Shown: positions 18,145 to 27,267 of the stretch, piece by piece
Layout of the letters: each line of letters begins with the position of its first letter
Position numbering within the stretch: position 1 is the first letter of the stretch
Source: Bacteroidota bacterium
Lineage (GTDB): Bacteria; Bacteroidota; Ignavibacteria; Ignavibacteriales; Ignavibacteriaceae
Length of the DNA: 64,000 nucleotides
Assembly (NCBI GenBank): GCA_022564295.1
Contig: JADFLR010000001.1
Coordinates: 186,001 to 250,000, forward strand
Direction: 5' to 3'
The notes under the pieces: model-generated
The model's database searches: none
What the model saw: the letters and a program-made list of their open reading frames with translations, nothing else
What the model was told of the DNA's origin: nothing
Program-made: the position numbers and the translations under genes

Positions 18145-18645
18145 TTCATCAAAAAATATATTAAGGTGGTTGATTCATTAAACGAAAGAATCGGCTCAAT
18201 AACTTCGTGGCTAACTGCGTTGCTTGTTCTTGTTGTGAGTTACGATGTATTTGTGAGATATCTTGTAGGAGAAAGCAGCGTTGGTTTACAGGAATTTGAG
18301 TGGCATATATTCGCTTTGATATTTTTAGTTTCTGCAGCATACACTTTAAAGATTGATGAACACGTTCGTGTTGATGTGTTCTACACAAGATTTTCCCAAA
18401 AGAATAAAGCATTGGTTAATCTTTTTGGTTCAGTATTTTTATTAATTCCATTCTGCCTGATTGTAATTTTAGCTTCGCAAGATTTTGTGGAGCTTTCCTT
18501 TCGCGTAAAAGAAACATCTCCTGATGCGGGTGGATTACCTGCGAGATATATTCTTAAAGCATTTATTCCCGTTTCATTTATATTGCTGCTTCTCCAGGGT
18601 TTAGCGTTAGCCTTCAAATCGTTCTTACAGATTAAGGCAAAATAG
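18139..18645 (+). CDS. dctQ: TRAP transporter small permease
   Basis: The four-helix small membrane subunit of a tripartite ATP-independent periplasmic transporter, which moves organic acids or similar solutes with a sodium gradient. The 168 residues show four hydrophobic segments (about 20-40, 52-72, 90-112 and 135-160), the EFEWHIFALIFLVSAAYTL motif typical of DctQ, and DEHVRVDVF. The start ATG lies in the end block of repeat copy A. The large permease follows after six bases; the binding protein is on the opposite strand downstream. Confidence 0.9.
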   Translation: MKFIKKYIKVVDSLNERIGSITSWLTALLVLVVSYDVFVRYLVGESSVGLQEFEWHIFALIFLVSAAYTLKIDEHVRVDVFYTRFSQKNKALVNLFGSVFLLIPFCLIVILASQDFVELSFRVKETSPDAGGLPARYILKAFIPVSFILLLLQGLALAFKSFLQIKAK

Positions 18646-18651
18646 AACTTT

Positions 18652-19968
18652 ATGGAACTCCTGCCATTTTTATTTTTCTTAACAGTATTCATCTTTTTAT
18701 TATTGGGATTTCCTGTTTCATTTACACTTGGTGGTGTTTCATTCATCTTCGGTATTCTAATATTTGGTCCGCACTATTTTAATTTACTGCCGCTGAGAAT
18801 TTGGGGTATTATGTCAAACTATATTTTGCTTGCGGTTCCGCTTTTCATTTTTATGGGAGTGATGCTTGAAAAGTCAGGTATTGCCGAAGATCTGCTTGAA
18901 ACAATGGCTTTGCTGTTCGGTAAACTAAAAGGCGGATTGGCTATCTCTGTCTTAATTGTTGGTGCTATCTTAGGTGCTTCAACTGGAATTGTGGGAGCAA
19001 CTGTTGTTACAATGGGTGTGTTAAGTCTTCCTATTATGCTTAAAAGAGGTTACGACAGCAAATCAGCTTCCGGAATAATTATGGCATCCGGCACACTTGG
19101 GCAAATCATTCCGCCAAGTATTGTTTTAGTTATGTTAGGAAGTGTTCTCAATGTTCCTGTTGGTGATCTGTTTATCGCTGCTGTTATTCCCGGAATTTTG
19201 TTAGTGTTTTTATTCTTTGTTTGGATTGTTATACAAACGATAATAAGGCCAAAAGATTTGCCTGCTATGCCTTCGGATGAATTAAAAAAGTTTAAAGGGA
19301 AAGTTAAACTTAAAAGAATACTTAATGCTTTCATCCTTCCTTTCGTTTTGGTGATTGCAGTATTGGGATCAATATTCGCGGGCATTGCATCGCCAACGGA
19401 AGCTGCGGCAATTGGTGCCTTAGGTGCATCGGTTTTAACGATGTTTAAACGAAGATTTAATTTACCAACGCTTAAAGCTGTTATGCTTAAAACCACATCT
19501 ATTACAAGTATGGTGTTCATGATTTTAGTTGGTGCAGCTGCTTTCGGTCTAGTATTTAGAGGGTTGCACGGTGATCGTTATTTAGCCGAGTTAATTCTTG
19601 CTGCCGATTTTGAACCGTACCAGTTTTTAGCAGTTGCAATGTTAGTGATTTTCATTTGCGGATTTTTTATAGATTTTATTGAGATAACTTTTATTGTCGT
19701 CCCAATCATTGCGCCAATCTTCCACAGCTTTAATATTGATATCTTGTGGCTGGGAATTTTAATTGCAATGAATTTACAAACATCTTTTTTAACCCCGCCG
19801 TTTGGGTTCTCAATATTTTATCTTAAAGGTGTGGCACCTAAAGAGGTAACAACAATTCAATTATACAAAGGTGTAATTCCTTATGTAATAATTCAGTTAA
19901 TTGCCCTGCTGCTTGTAATAACAATTCCTAAGCTTGCTTTATGGCTTCCAGAATTTTTAGGTAGTTAG
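18652..19968 (+). CDS. dctM: TRAP transporter large permease
   Basis: The 438-residue large membrane subunit that forms the transport path. It has about twelve hydrophobic segments and the family signatures GASTGIVGATVVTMGVLSLPIMLKRG (about residues 106-131), SGTLGQIIPPSIVLVMLG and ASPTEAAAIGALGA, with NLQTSFLTPPFGFSIFYLKG near the end. It pairs with dctQ six bases upstream. A possible bidirectional terminator separates it from the convergent dctP gene. Confidence 0.95.
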   Translation: MELLPFLFFLTVFIFLLLGFPVSFTLGGVSFIFGILIFGPHYFNLLPLRIWGIMSNYILLAVPLFIFMGVMLEKSGIAEDLLETMALLFGKLKGGLAISVLIVGAILGASTGIVGATVVTMGVLSLPIMLKRGYDSKSASGIIMASGTLGQIIPPSIVLVMLGSVLNVPVGDLFIAAVIPGILLVFLFFVWIVIQTIIRPKDLPAMPSDELKKFKGKVKLKRILNAFILPFVLVIAVLGSIFAGIASPTEAAAIGALGASVLTMFKRRFNLPTLKAVMLKTTSITSMVFMILVGAAAFGLVFRGLHGDRYLAELILAADFEPYQFLAVAMLVIFICGFFIDFIEITFIVVPIIAPIFHSFNIDILWLGILIAMNLQTSFLTPPFGFSIFYLKGVAPKEVTTIQLYKGVIPYVIIQLIALLLVITIPKLALWLPEFLGS

Positions 19969-19979
19969 TAATATTGATT

Positions 19980-20013
19980 AAAGATGAAATCTTTTTATAA
20001 TGAATTCATCTTT
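19980..20013. terminator. Possible bidirectional terminator between dctM and dctP
   Basis: AAAGATGAA (19980-19988) and TTCATCTTT (20005-20013) form a perfect nine-base-pair stem with a 16-base loop, in the 60-base gap between two convergent genes. The stem is AT-rich and the T-tracts are short, so efficiency is uncertain. Confidence 0.5.
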
Positions 20014-20028
20014 CGTATGAGAAAATTC

Positions 20029-21132
20029 TTAAATATAATTTCTCTCAGATATGTCGAACCAACCGTTTATCTTTTTCTTGAAAGCTGTGTAAGACTCATA
20101 AGCTTTCCTGCTCATTTCATCTTTTGCAACAATCTCATTAATAACCTGTTCCGAGAAAAACTTTAAACTCTTTATCACTTCGTCCGGGAACTTTCTGAAA
20201 TTAACATTCTCTTCATACTGCATTTTTAAATAATACTCGGTGTTCTTTGCATCAAATGCAGATAAGATAAGAGTATTTGATGCTTCCGCCGCAGCTTTAA
20301 TAATTGTTTTCAGATCATCGGGAAGTTCTTCATAAGCGTCTTTATTTACCATCAGTTCTAAAGTTGAGCCGGGTTCATGCCATCCGGGAAAGTAGTAATA
20401 TTTGGCTATCTTATGAAAACCCATCAGGTAATCGTGATAAGGACCAATCCATTCGAGTGCATCAATTACACCGCGTTCAAGGTTTGTGTACAATTCACCT
20501 CCTGGTGAAAGAACAGAAGTTGCACCGGCTTTTGTTATCACTTTTCCACCTAATCCTGGCATTCTTATTTTCAATCCCCTCAGATCTTTAATTGTAGTAA
20601 TTTCCTTATTGAACCATCCGCCCATCTGGCTGCCGGTGTTTCCACTTGGGAATGGATACAAATTAAAATCTGCATAAAGCTCTCTCCAAAGTTCCAAACC
20701 GCCGCCAAAGTATAGCCATGCGTTCATCTCTCTTGCATTCATTCCAAAAGGAACACTTGCGAAAAATTGTGCTGCCGGTGCTTTGCCAGCCCAGTAATAC
20801 GCAACACTATGTCCCATCTCTGCAACTCCGAAAGAAACTGAATCAAACACTTCCAAAGCTGGAACAAGTTCTCCACCACCGTAAACGTGTATCTTCATTC
20901 TTCCGCTGGAAGCTTTGTCGATCCATTCAGCAATCTTTCCTGCATATTCACCAAGTATTGGAAACCTCGGAGGCCATGATGTAACCATCTTCCATTCATA
21001 AGTCTTACCTAAGTTTATTGATATGGTTTTAGTTTCTTTTTGGTTATTACAGCTTACTAACATTCCTGTGGAAACTGCTGCAACTGCAGCAGATGCTGTT
21101 TTAATAAAAACTCTTCGTCGTAATTTTTTCAT
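20029..21132 (-). CDS. dctP: TRAP transporter substrate-binding protein, Tat-exported lipoprotein-like
   Basis: A 367-residue periplasmic solute-binding protein. The N-terminus has a twin-arginine motif (RRRVFIK, residues 5-11) and a lipobox-like LVSC ending at Cys28, so it is probably folded before export and lipid-anchored. The core (NTGSQMGGWFNKEI, LRGLKIRMPGLGGKV, DALEWIGPYHD, FPGWHEPGSTLELMVN) resembles the TakP/alpha-keto-acid binding group, including the arginine that holds the ligand carboxylate, so a 2-oxo or hydroxy acid such as pyruvate or lactate is a fair guess. It faces dctQM tail to tail instead of leading them. Confidence 0.88.
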   Translation of the reverse strand: MKKLRRRVFIKTASAAVAAVSTGMLVSCNNQKETKTISINLGKTYEWKMVTSWPPRFPILGEYAGKIAEWIDKASSGRMKIHVYGGGELVPALEVFDSVSFGVAEMGHSVAYYWAGKAPAAQFFASVPFGMNAREMNAWLYFGGGLELWRELYADFNLYPFPSGNTGSQMGGWFNKEITTIKDLRGLKIRMPGLGGKVITKAGATSVLSPGGELYTNLERGVIDALEWIGPYHDYLMGFHKIAKYYYFPGWHEPGSTLELMVNKDAYEELPDDLKTIIKAAAEASNTLILSAFDAKNTEYYLKMQYEENVNFRKFPDEVIKSLKFFSEQVINEIVAKDEMSRKAYESYTAFKKKINGWFDISERNYI

Positions 21133-21303
21133 TAGATTAATTCCTTTTTAAGAAAGTGAGAGATCCGGTCATCAAAATATTAAATAATTGGCAAAATATT
21201 CAATGGATGGACAAGATATTTAAATTACTCAATTTGACCGCTTGCTTTTTTAAACTGTTTAAACTTGATAATCATCTAAAGGAACTAATCATTGAAGAGG
21301 TTG

Positions 21304-21319
21304 TTTGATTATAATCAAA
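21304..21319. promoter_or_regulatory. Perfect 16-base palindrome, candidate operator
   Basis: TTTGATTATAATCAAA is a complete inverted repeat with no spacer, placed in the divergent region upstream of both dctP and mlaE. Its length and symmetry suit a dimeric repressor site. No regulator gene is adjacent. Confidence 0.4.
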
Positions 21320-21340
21320 AATAAGGTCGTTGCACCTCCG

Positions 21341-21412
21341 ATCGTCCTGTTGGCGGGGTTCAAGTTGCTTGCATAGTTTAAGACGATATCTGCCCTATAG
21401 GGATGTCTATGC
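21341..21412. other. Segment with overlapping inverted repeats
   Basis: ATCGTC (21341-21346) can pair with GACGAT (21382-21387), GCATAG (21371-21376) with CTATGC (21407-21412), and CCCTATAGGG (21393-21402) is a palindrome. The first two pairs interleave, so they are either alternative or pseudoknotted. The segment is more GC-rich than its surroundings. I could not match it to an RNA family. Confidence 0.35.
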
Positions 21413-21527
21413 CAAAGATTGTGGTTACCAGCGTTGAAAGCGAAGGCGGATTAAATTTCTATCAACAAAAAAAAAAGAAACGTGATCTAATTAACAAACA
21501 ATAATTCACATTAACATTCATTTTTAC

Positions 21528-21535
21528 TATTTTTG
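21528..21535 (+). promoter_or_regulatory. Possible -7 promoter box for mlaE
   Basis: TATTTTTG matches the Bacteroidota -7 consensus TAnnTTTG about 50 bases before the mlaE start. No clear -33 TTG box is seen at the right distance, so this is tentative. Confidence 0.25.
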
Positions 21536-21584
21536 TTTTATAATACAAACTTAGTTATAATCATTTTTTTCATTCAATCTTTTA

Positions 21585-22388
21585 ATGAAATTCCAAAAGG
21601 ATAAATTTTTTGCTGTTACTCAGCACCAATTGACTTCATTCTTTGAAACTCTTGCTGGTTTATTCATCTTTTCAATAAGATTTTTTAAAGAGGTTTTTTT
21701 ACCTCCATACGAAGTTGTGGAAATAAGAAAACATATGATTGAATTGGGAATGAAAACATTGCCAATTGTCGGTGTTACAGGTTTTATCATCGGATTGGTA
21801 ATGACAATGCAGTTACAGCCTGTGCTTCAGCGATTTGGTGCGGAGGCATTCCTTCCAGGATCAATTGGAATTACTATTGTGCGCGAGCTTGGACCGGTGA
21901 TTACCGCGCTTATTTTTGCAGGAAGAGTTAGTTCGGGTATAGGAGCAGAACTCGGTTCGATGCGCGTAACCGAACAAATTGATGCTATGGAAGTATCGGG
22001 TGTTAACCCGTTTAGACTATTAGTTGTTACAAGAGTGTTTGCCACAACTTTTATTCTGCCGCTTCTTACTGTTTATGTAATTTTTATTTCGTTAGTTGGC
22101 AGCTACATTGCGGTTGTACTTGTACAGAATATGACATGGGAATATTTTACTGGAAGAGTTATCTTTGCCGTTGAGTTTGCTGATGCCGTTCCGGGAATTC
22201 TTAAGACTTTTGTCTTTGGGTTTATTGTTGGAATAGTTGGAGCATACCTTGGATTTAATGCAAAGAACGGTACCGAAGGCGTTGGAAAAGCTTCAACAAC
22301 TTCAGTTGTAGTTTCGTCATTGCTTATTCTTATAATTGATATGGTGCTTGTTAAATTAACGCTTTGGGTATGGCCTAATGTTAATTAA
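21585..22388 (+). CDS. mlaE: MlaE family ABC transporter permease
   Basis: Inner-membrane permease of an MCE-type lipid transporter that keeps outer-membrane lipid asymmetry. The 267 residues include about five or six membrane segments and the conserved blocks GFIIGLVMTMQLQPVLQRFG, GPVITALIFAGRVSSGIGAELG and MRVTEQIDAMEVSGVNPF, which couple to the ATPase. It leads the compact mlaE-mlaF-mlaD operon. Periplasmic partners MlaB and MlaC are not encoded here, as is common outside Proteobacteria. Confidence 0.95.
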   Translation: MKFQKDKFFAVTQHQLTSFFETLAGLFIFSIRFFKEVFLPPYEVVEIRKHMIELGMKTLPIVGVTGFIIGLVMTMQLQPVLQRFGAEAFLPGSIGITIVRELGPVITALIFAGRVSSGIGAELGSMRVTEQIDAMEVSGVNPFRLLVVTRVFATTFILPLLTVYVIFISLVGSYIAVVLVQNMTWEYFTGRVIFAVEFADAVPGILKTFVFGFIVGIVGAYLGFNAKNGTEGVGKASTTSVVVSSLLILIIDMVLVKLTLWVWPNVN

Positions 22389-22389
22389 T

Positions 22390-23136
22390 ATGGTTAAGAT
22401 AACCGATCTACACAAATCGTTTGACGATTTGGTTGTGTTAAACGGTGTATCGTTTAGTGTTGAGACGGGACAAAATATGGTTGTTTTCGGCAGAAGCGGA
22501 ACAGGGAAAAGTGTACTGTTAAAATGTTTAATAAGATTAATGATTCCCGATTCAGGCGAAATATTTATTAAAGACCATAATGTGCTTAATCTTAACCGCA
22601 AAGAATTGAATGAATTAAGAAAAGACATCGGCTTTTTATTTCAGGGTTCAGCTTTATACGATTCGATGAGTGTTAGAGAAAATTTAGAATTCCCGCTTAT
22701 CCGTAATTTTAATCTTGAACAGGATGAAATTAAAGATAGGATTCACAAGGTTTTGGAAGCAGTTGATCTTTCAGATGCAATTGATAAAATGCCCTCAGAA
22801 CTTTCCGGAGGAATGAGAAAAAGAATAGGGCTCGCAAGGTCAATCATTACAAAACCAAAACTTATGTTATACGACGAACCGACTACAGGGCTTGATCCTA
22901 TAACTTCAAAAGAGATAAGTACTTTAATAGTAGATTTACAACATGCATTTAAAATGACTTCTATAGTTGTAACACACGATGTACTTTGTGCAAAAATAAT
23001 TGCCGATTGTGCAATTGTTTTAGAGGGTGGTCATATAGTACACGAAGGAACTATTAAAGAATTATTGGCGGCAGAAGATCCGTTTTTAAAAAACTTCTTC
23101 AGCGATGAAGTAATAAACAATAACGGGAGAAATTAA
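22390..23136 (+). CDS. mlaF: MlaF family ABC transporter ATPase
   Basis: ATP-binding subunit of the MCE lipid transporter, 248 residues. It has Walker A GRSGTGKS, the signature LSGGMRKRIGLARSI, Walker B LMLYDEPTTGLDP and the H-loop VVTHD. The Gly-Met-Arg-Lys-Arg form of the signature is characteristic of MlaF proteins. ATG 22390, one base after the mlaE stop, is preferred because the protein then starts MVKITDLHKSF; ATG 22378 would add four residues and overlap mlaE. Confidence 0.95.
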   Translation: MVKITDLHKSFDDLVVLNGVSFSVETGQNMVVFGRSGTGKSVLLKCLIRLMIPDSGEIFIKDHNVLNLNRKELNELRKDIGFLFQGSALYDSMSVRENLEFPLIRNFNLEQDEIKDRIHKVLEAVDLSDAIDKMPSELSGGMRKRIGLARSIITKPKLMLYDEPTTGLDPITSKEISTLIVDLQHAFKMTSIVVTHDVLCAKIIADCAIVLEGGHIVHEGTIKELLAAEDPFLKNFFSDEVINNNGRN

Positions 23137-24167
23137 TGTTTAACAATTTATCAGGCGCTAAACTTGGTATCTTTATTTTCCTGGGAAGTGCTCTGCTGAT
23201 ACTAGGTATATTCGTTCTTGGTAATAAGGAGGCATTATTTAAATCGACGTTCACTGTAAAAGCTTACTTTCAAAATGTAGAAGGACTAAGAAACGGTGCA
23301 CCCGTAAGACTAAGCGGAGTTGATGTGGGTGCTGTTAAATCGATAACAATTATTGGTGAGAAAGCCAGTATTATTGAAGTTACGTTACGATTATTGGATG
23401 ATATTAAGAGGTTTATTAGAAAAGATACTGAAGCAGGAATTGAGACAGAAGGATTGGTTGGTTATAAATTTATTTCACTCGATATAAAAGATAGTAATGC
23501 GGATCACGTTGAAGATGGAGGCACAATATTAGTTAAAGAACCTGTTAGCTTTGCTGATGTGATAGAAGAAACGCAGGGTATTATGGCTTATACAAAAGAG
23601 ATGACCAAAAACCTGGCTGATATTGTCTATAAAATAAATGCAGGTGAAGGAACACTCGGCAAATTATTGAATGATGATGAAATTTATAATATAACAAAAG
23701 ACATAACTAAATCAGCTTATCTTACTCTCGATTCATTAACTCACGATTTAAGAAATATAGTAGAAACTTACGATCAGCTTGGTAAAGGAATGAGTGATAT
23801 ATTATTATCTGTTAACAATGCTGTCGCGAGTGTGGATACAATATTAATAAATGTTAAAAAAGGAAAGGGCATTGTCGGTTCCTTATTCGCCGAAGGTAAT
23901 GCAGAGGATACAACCTTTACAGCAATTGTCAACAATCTGAAAGATATTACCGAAGAAGCTAAAATTGCTACTATGAAACTAAATGAAAATATGGAAGCAC
24001 TAAAGCATAACTGGCTCTTCAAAAGCTATTTTGAAGAAAGGGGTTACTGGGATGCAGGTGAGTATGAAAAGGAAGTCGATCAAAAAACGGAAGAACTGAA
24101 TGAAAAAATTAAACTGCTGGATAAGAAGATTGAGGAGTTGAAATCTTTGGAGGCGAATGTTAAATAA
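23136..24167 (+). CDS. mlaD: MlaD family MCE-domain lipid-binding protein
   Basis: Membrane-anchored periplasmic protein of 343 residues. One membrane segment lies at about residues 8-28, followed by an MCE domain at about 38-120 with FQNVEGLRNGAPVRLSGVDVGAV, and a long helical C-terminal region with a coiled coil over the last 50 residues (lysine and glutamate heptads). MCE domains form hexameric rings that carry lipids between membranes. The start overlaps the mlaF stop by one base. A terminator follows at 24195. Confidence 0.92.
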   Translation: MFNNLSGAKLGIFIFLGSALLILGIFVLGNKEALFKSTFTVKAYFQNVEGLRNGAPVRLSGVDVGAVKSITIIGEKASIIEVTLRLLDDIKRFIRKDTEAGIETEGLVGYKFISLDIKDSNADHVEDGGTILVKEPVSFADVIEETQGIMAYTKEMTKNLADIVYKINAGEGTLGKLLNDDEIYNITKDITKSAYLTLDSLTHDLRNIVETYDQLGKGMSDILLSVNNAVASVDTILINVKKGKGIVGSLFAEGNAEDTTFTAIVNNLKDITEEAKIATMKLNENMEALKHNWLFKSYFEERGYWDAGEYEKEVDQKTEELNEKIKLLDKKIEELKSLEANVK

Positions 24168-24194
24168 TCTGTACTTTTCCGTCATTACTTTATT

Positions 24195-24226
24195 GTAGAA
24201 TTGGGGGATTAATTCTACTCAATTTT
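24195..24226 (+). terminator. Terminator after the mla operon
   Basis: GTAGAATT (24195-24202) pairs perfectly with AATTCTAC (24211-24218) over an eight-base loop starting with five Gs, followed by a T-rich run. It lies 28 bases after the mlaD stop. Confidence 0.6.
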
Positions 24227-24322
24227 TAAACCTTCTATTATAATATAAAACCTTAAATTAATGGACTGGGTTTTTGTAAATCCTATTTTAATTAATACCG
24301 ATTATCCCTAAAAGTTATTTGA

Positions 24323-27103
24323 ATGGCAAAAAAGAAAATAAATACTAACAACAAAAAAATAATTGTTAAGGGCGCCCGTGAGCACAATCTTAAAAATCTC
24401 AGTTTCGAGATTCCGAGGAATAAGCTTGTTGTGTTTACAGGTGTAAGCGGCAGCGGTAAGTCATCTCTGGTGTTTGATACGATTTATGCTGAAGGACAGC
24501 GCAGGTATGTAGAAAGTCTTTCATCCTATGCACGCCAGTTTCTCGAAAGAATAAATAAACCGGATGTTGATCTGATACAAGGAATTAGTCCGGCTGTTGC
24601 AATAGAACAAAAGAAAGGTTCACGTAATCCCAGGTCTACTGTTGGGACAACAACCGAGGTATATGATTATTTGCGTCTTCTCTGGGCGAGAATAGGCAAA
24701 ACTATTTGCTTTCAGTGTGGTAAGGAAGTCAAGAAAGATGATACCGGGACTGTTGCAGCATGGCTTGAGAAGCAGCCCGAAAGCACAAAAATTTATCTCG
24801 GCTTTCCTTTGTTAGAACACGAAGGTCATTCTGTAAAAGAAGAAATTGATTCCATTAAAAAACGTGGCTTCTTCAGGGTATTTTATAAAGGTAAACTCAT
24901 TGATCTTAACGAGGAAGAGTTTCTTCCAAAAAATAAAAAAGGAATAGACATTGTTGTTGAAAGATTAAAAGTTTCGAAAGGAAATGTAAGAGAACGATTA
25001 TCTGATTCAATCGAAGTAACTTTTAAAGAAGGCGAAGATCGGCTAATTATTATAAATGCGGATAATGGAAAGAAAAAAGAATTCAACAAGTTTTATGAAT
25101 GCTGCGGAGTAAGATACGAAGAGCCGGAACCGAGATTCTTTTCATTCAACAATCCATTTGGTGCCTGTCCCGTATGCCAGGGATTCAGCAAGACCGTTGG
25201 AATAGAAATGAACCTTGTTATTCCCGATCCGGGTTTAAGTATTATGGATGGTGCAATTGCTCCGTTCAGGTCTGCAAAGTACAGTAAAAATTTGCGTTCA
25301 CTTGTACAGAATGTGAAGAAATACAACATTCCGCTGAATGTATCTTTCAAAAACTTAACCGAAGAACAAGTGAGACTGATAAGAATTGGTTTTGGAACGT
25401 ACAAAGGGATTGATAAATTTTTTGAAGAACTGGAAGCCAAAACATATAAAATGCATATAAGGGTTTTGCTTAGCCGATACAGGGGTTATACAATCTGCTT
25501 GGCTTGCAAAGGATCACGTTTAAGGAGAGAAGCGCTGCAGGTAAAGATTGATTATAAATCAATTTATGAGTTGGTTAAACTTCCTATTGAAAAATCGCTG
25601 CAGTTTTTTAATAATCTTAAATTTAGCGAGTATGAATCTCATATTGCAGACAGAGTGTTGAAAGAGATAATTAAACGGCTGACTTTTTTGGATAATGTAG
25701 GTATAGGCTATCTCACTCTCGAACGATTAAGCAGTAGTTTATCTGGCGGCGAAACACAGCGAATAAATCTTGCTACATCAATCGGCTCATCTCTTGTTGG
25801 GACATTATATGTGCTTGACGAACCTACAATCGGGCTTCATCCACGGGATAACATGAGATTAATAGAACTTCTTAAAAATTTACGGGATATTGGTAATACT
25901 GTTCTGATTGTTGAACATGATCCGGAAATGATGCGGCAGGCAGATTTGATATTTGATCTTGGTCCTAAAGCCGGAGCAAATGGCGGTGAAATTATTGTAT
26001 CAGGGACTTATGATGAAATTAAGAAGGACAAGAAATCATTAACCGGAAAATATCTTTCGGGTAAACTGAAGATCCCCGTACCCCAAAAAAGAAATACAGA
26101 CAAAGGTAAATCGATTGAAATCATTGGGGCAACAGAAAACAATTTAAAGAATCTGAATGTTGAAATCCCGCTGAATAAATTTGTTGTTATAACAGGTGTC
26201 AGTGGTTCCGGTAAAAGTACGCTTATCCATGATGTGCTTTATTCCGGTATAGCAAAATACTTCGGTATGGCTCCTTCGCACGTAGGTAAGTTTGATGAAA
26301 TAAAGGGTGCGAGATACATTGATGAAATTGAAATTGTTGATCAATCACCGATTGGTAAATCACCGCGTTCAAATCCTATAAGTTATGTAAAAGCATTTGA
26401 GCACATACGAGAATTATTTGCCTCCACTCATCAGGCAAGAGCAAGAGGATACAGACCTGGTTATTTTTCATTCAATGTTCCCGGCGGAAGATGCGAAACA
26501 TGTGCCGGTGACGGATTTATAAAAGTTGAAATGCAGTTTCTTGCTGATCTTTATCTTACCTGTGATGATTGCGACGGAACAAGATTCAAAAAAGAAATAC
26601 GTGAAATAACATACCGCGGAAAGAATCTTGTTGATGTTTTGGAAATGACTGTAGATAGTGCACTCGATTTCTTTAAGGGAAATCCGAAGATAACGCGTTA
26701 CCTTCAAGTGCTTACTGATGTTGGATTGGGTTATATTAAACTCGGTCAACCGTCAAACACATTATCGGGCGGAGAAGCCCAGCGTGTAAAACTTGCTGCT
26801 CATCTTGCTGTTTACCGTGATAAAAAACACACACTTTTTATCTTCGATGAACCTACCACCGGTTTACATTTCGATGATATTTCAAAACTGTTGAATTGCT
26901 TTAGGTTACTCCTTGAAAGGAATAATTCTGTTGTGATAATTGAACATAATCTCGATGTTATAAAGTGTGCTGATCACATTATTGATCTTGGACCGGAAGC
27001 CGGAGAAAAAGGGGGAGAAGTAGTTGCAGCCGGAACTCCGGAAGAGATAATAAAAGTTGAAAGTTCGTGGACTGGTAAATATCTTAAATCTCATTTGAAT
27101 TGA
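24323..27103 (+). CDS. uvrA: Excinuclease ABC subunit A
   Basis: DNA-damage recognition ATPase of nucleotide excision repair, 926 residues, close to the usual 940. Two ABC modules are complete: Walker [11 protein letters not shown] near residue 40 and [10 protein letters not shown] near 628, signatures LSGGETQRI and LSGGEAQRV, and Walker [12 protein letters not shown] and [10 protein letters not shown]. The zinc-binding cysteines are present (CPVCQG, CLACKG, CETCAG with CDDCDG). It is a single gene with its own upstream region of about 100 bases; uvrB and uvrC are not in the window. Confidence 0.98.
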   Translation: MAKKKINTNNKKIIVKGAREHNLKNLSFEIPRNKLVVFTGVSGSGKSSLVFDTIYAEGQRRYVESLSSYARQFLERINKPDVDLIQGISPAVAIEQKKGSRNPRSTVGTTTEVYDYLRLLWARIGKTICFQCGKEVKKDDTGTVAAWLEKQPESTKIYLGFPLLEHEGHSVKEEIDSIKKRGFFRVFYKGKLIDLNEEEFLPKNKKGIDIVVERLKVSKGNVRERLSDSIEVTFKEGEDRLIIINADNGKKKEFNKFYECCGVRYEEPEPRFFSFNNPFGACPVCQGFSKTVGIEMNLVIPDPGLSIMDGAIAPFRSAKYSKNLRSLVQNVKKYNIPLNVSFKNLTEEQVRLIRIGFGTYKGIDKFFEELEAKTYKMHIRVLLSRYRGYTICLACKGSRLRREALQVKIDYKSIYELVKLPIEKSLQFFNNLKFSEYESHIADRVLKEIIKRLTFLDNVGIGYLTLERLSSSLSGGETQRINLATSIGSSLVGTLYVLDEPTIGLHPRDNMRLIELLKNLRDIGNTVLIVEHDPEMMRQADLIFDLGPKAGANGGEIIVSGTYDEIKKDKKSLTGKYLSGKLKIPVPQKRNTDKGKSIEIIGATENNLKNLNVEIPLNKFVVITGVSGSGKSTLIHDVLYSGIAKYFGMAPSHVGKFDEIKGARYIDEIEIVDQSPIGKSPRSNPISYVKAFEHIRELFASTHQARARGYRPGYFSFNVPGGRCETCAGDGFIKVEMQFLADLYLTCDDCDGTRFKKEIREITYRGKNLVDVLEMTVDSALDFFKGNPKITRYLQVLTDVGLGYIKLGQPSNTLSGGEAQRVKLAAHLAVYRDKKHTLFIFDEPTTGLHFDDISKLLNCFRLLLERNNSVVIIEHNLDVIKCADHIIDLGPEAGEKGGEVVAAGTPEEIIKVESSWTGKYLKSHLN

Positions 27104-27234
27104 TTCTATTTTGGGTATTTACTTAAAAATCAAACTAAAGTAAGATAGAATACATTTTTTATTAATCTCATTTAATATTTTAGGTAAATCAGTATCTGAT
27201 ATAAAAACATCTTTATGATGAAAAAAAGTCAACA

Positions 27235-27260
27235 GTCATTCTGAACGATGTGAAGAATCT
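27235..27260 (+). repeat. Dispersed GTCATTCTGAACG-type repeat
   Basis: GTCATTCTGAACGATGTGAAGAATCT has the form of an intergenic repeat I recognise from many Bacteroidota-group genomes. A reverse copy is at 47409-47440 and a hairpin version at 16073-16112. A GTG at 27250 inside it is in frame with the next gene but is unlikely to be its start. Confidence 0.55.
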
Positions 27261-27267
27261 AAAAACT

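Larger units (their letters stand above)
21133..21584. other. Divergent intergenic region of 452 bases
   Basis: Lies between dctP (minus) and mlaE (plus) and should hold promoters for both. It contains no convincing open frame. Visible items are a 16-base palindrome at 21304-21319, a GC-richer segment with several inverted repeats at 21341-21412, and an AT-rich run before mlaE with a Bacteroidota-like TATTTTTG box at 21528. Confidence 0.5.

Noticed and set aside
21318-21380. Minus-strand likeness to the bacterial small SRP RNA apical loop (AGGAC ... GGAG ... GCAAC).
   Set aside because: Extra bases break the helix next to the tetraloop and no matching 5' half was found. I do not call an RNA gene.
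21371-21412. tRNA gene suggested by GGGGTTCAAG upstream of this segment.
   Set aside because: No acceptor stem, anticodon arm or D-arm can be formed around it.
27250-27267. GTG 27250 as start of the glycosidase.
   Set aside because: It lies inside a dispersed repeat; ATG 27268 begins directly at the signal anchor.
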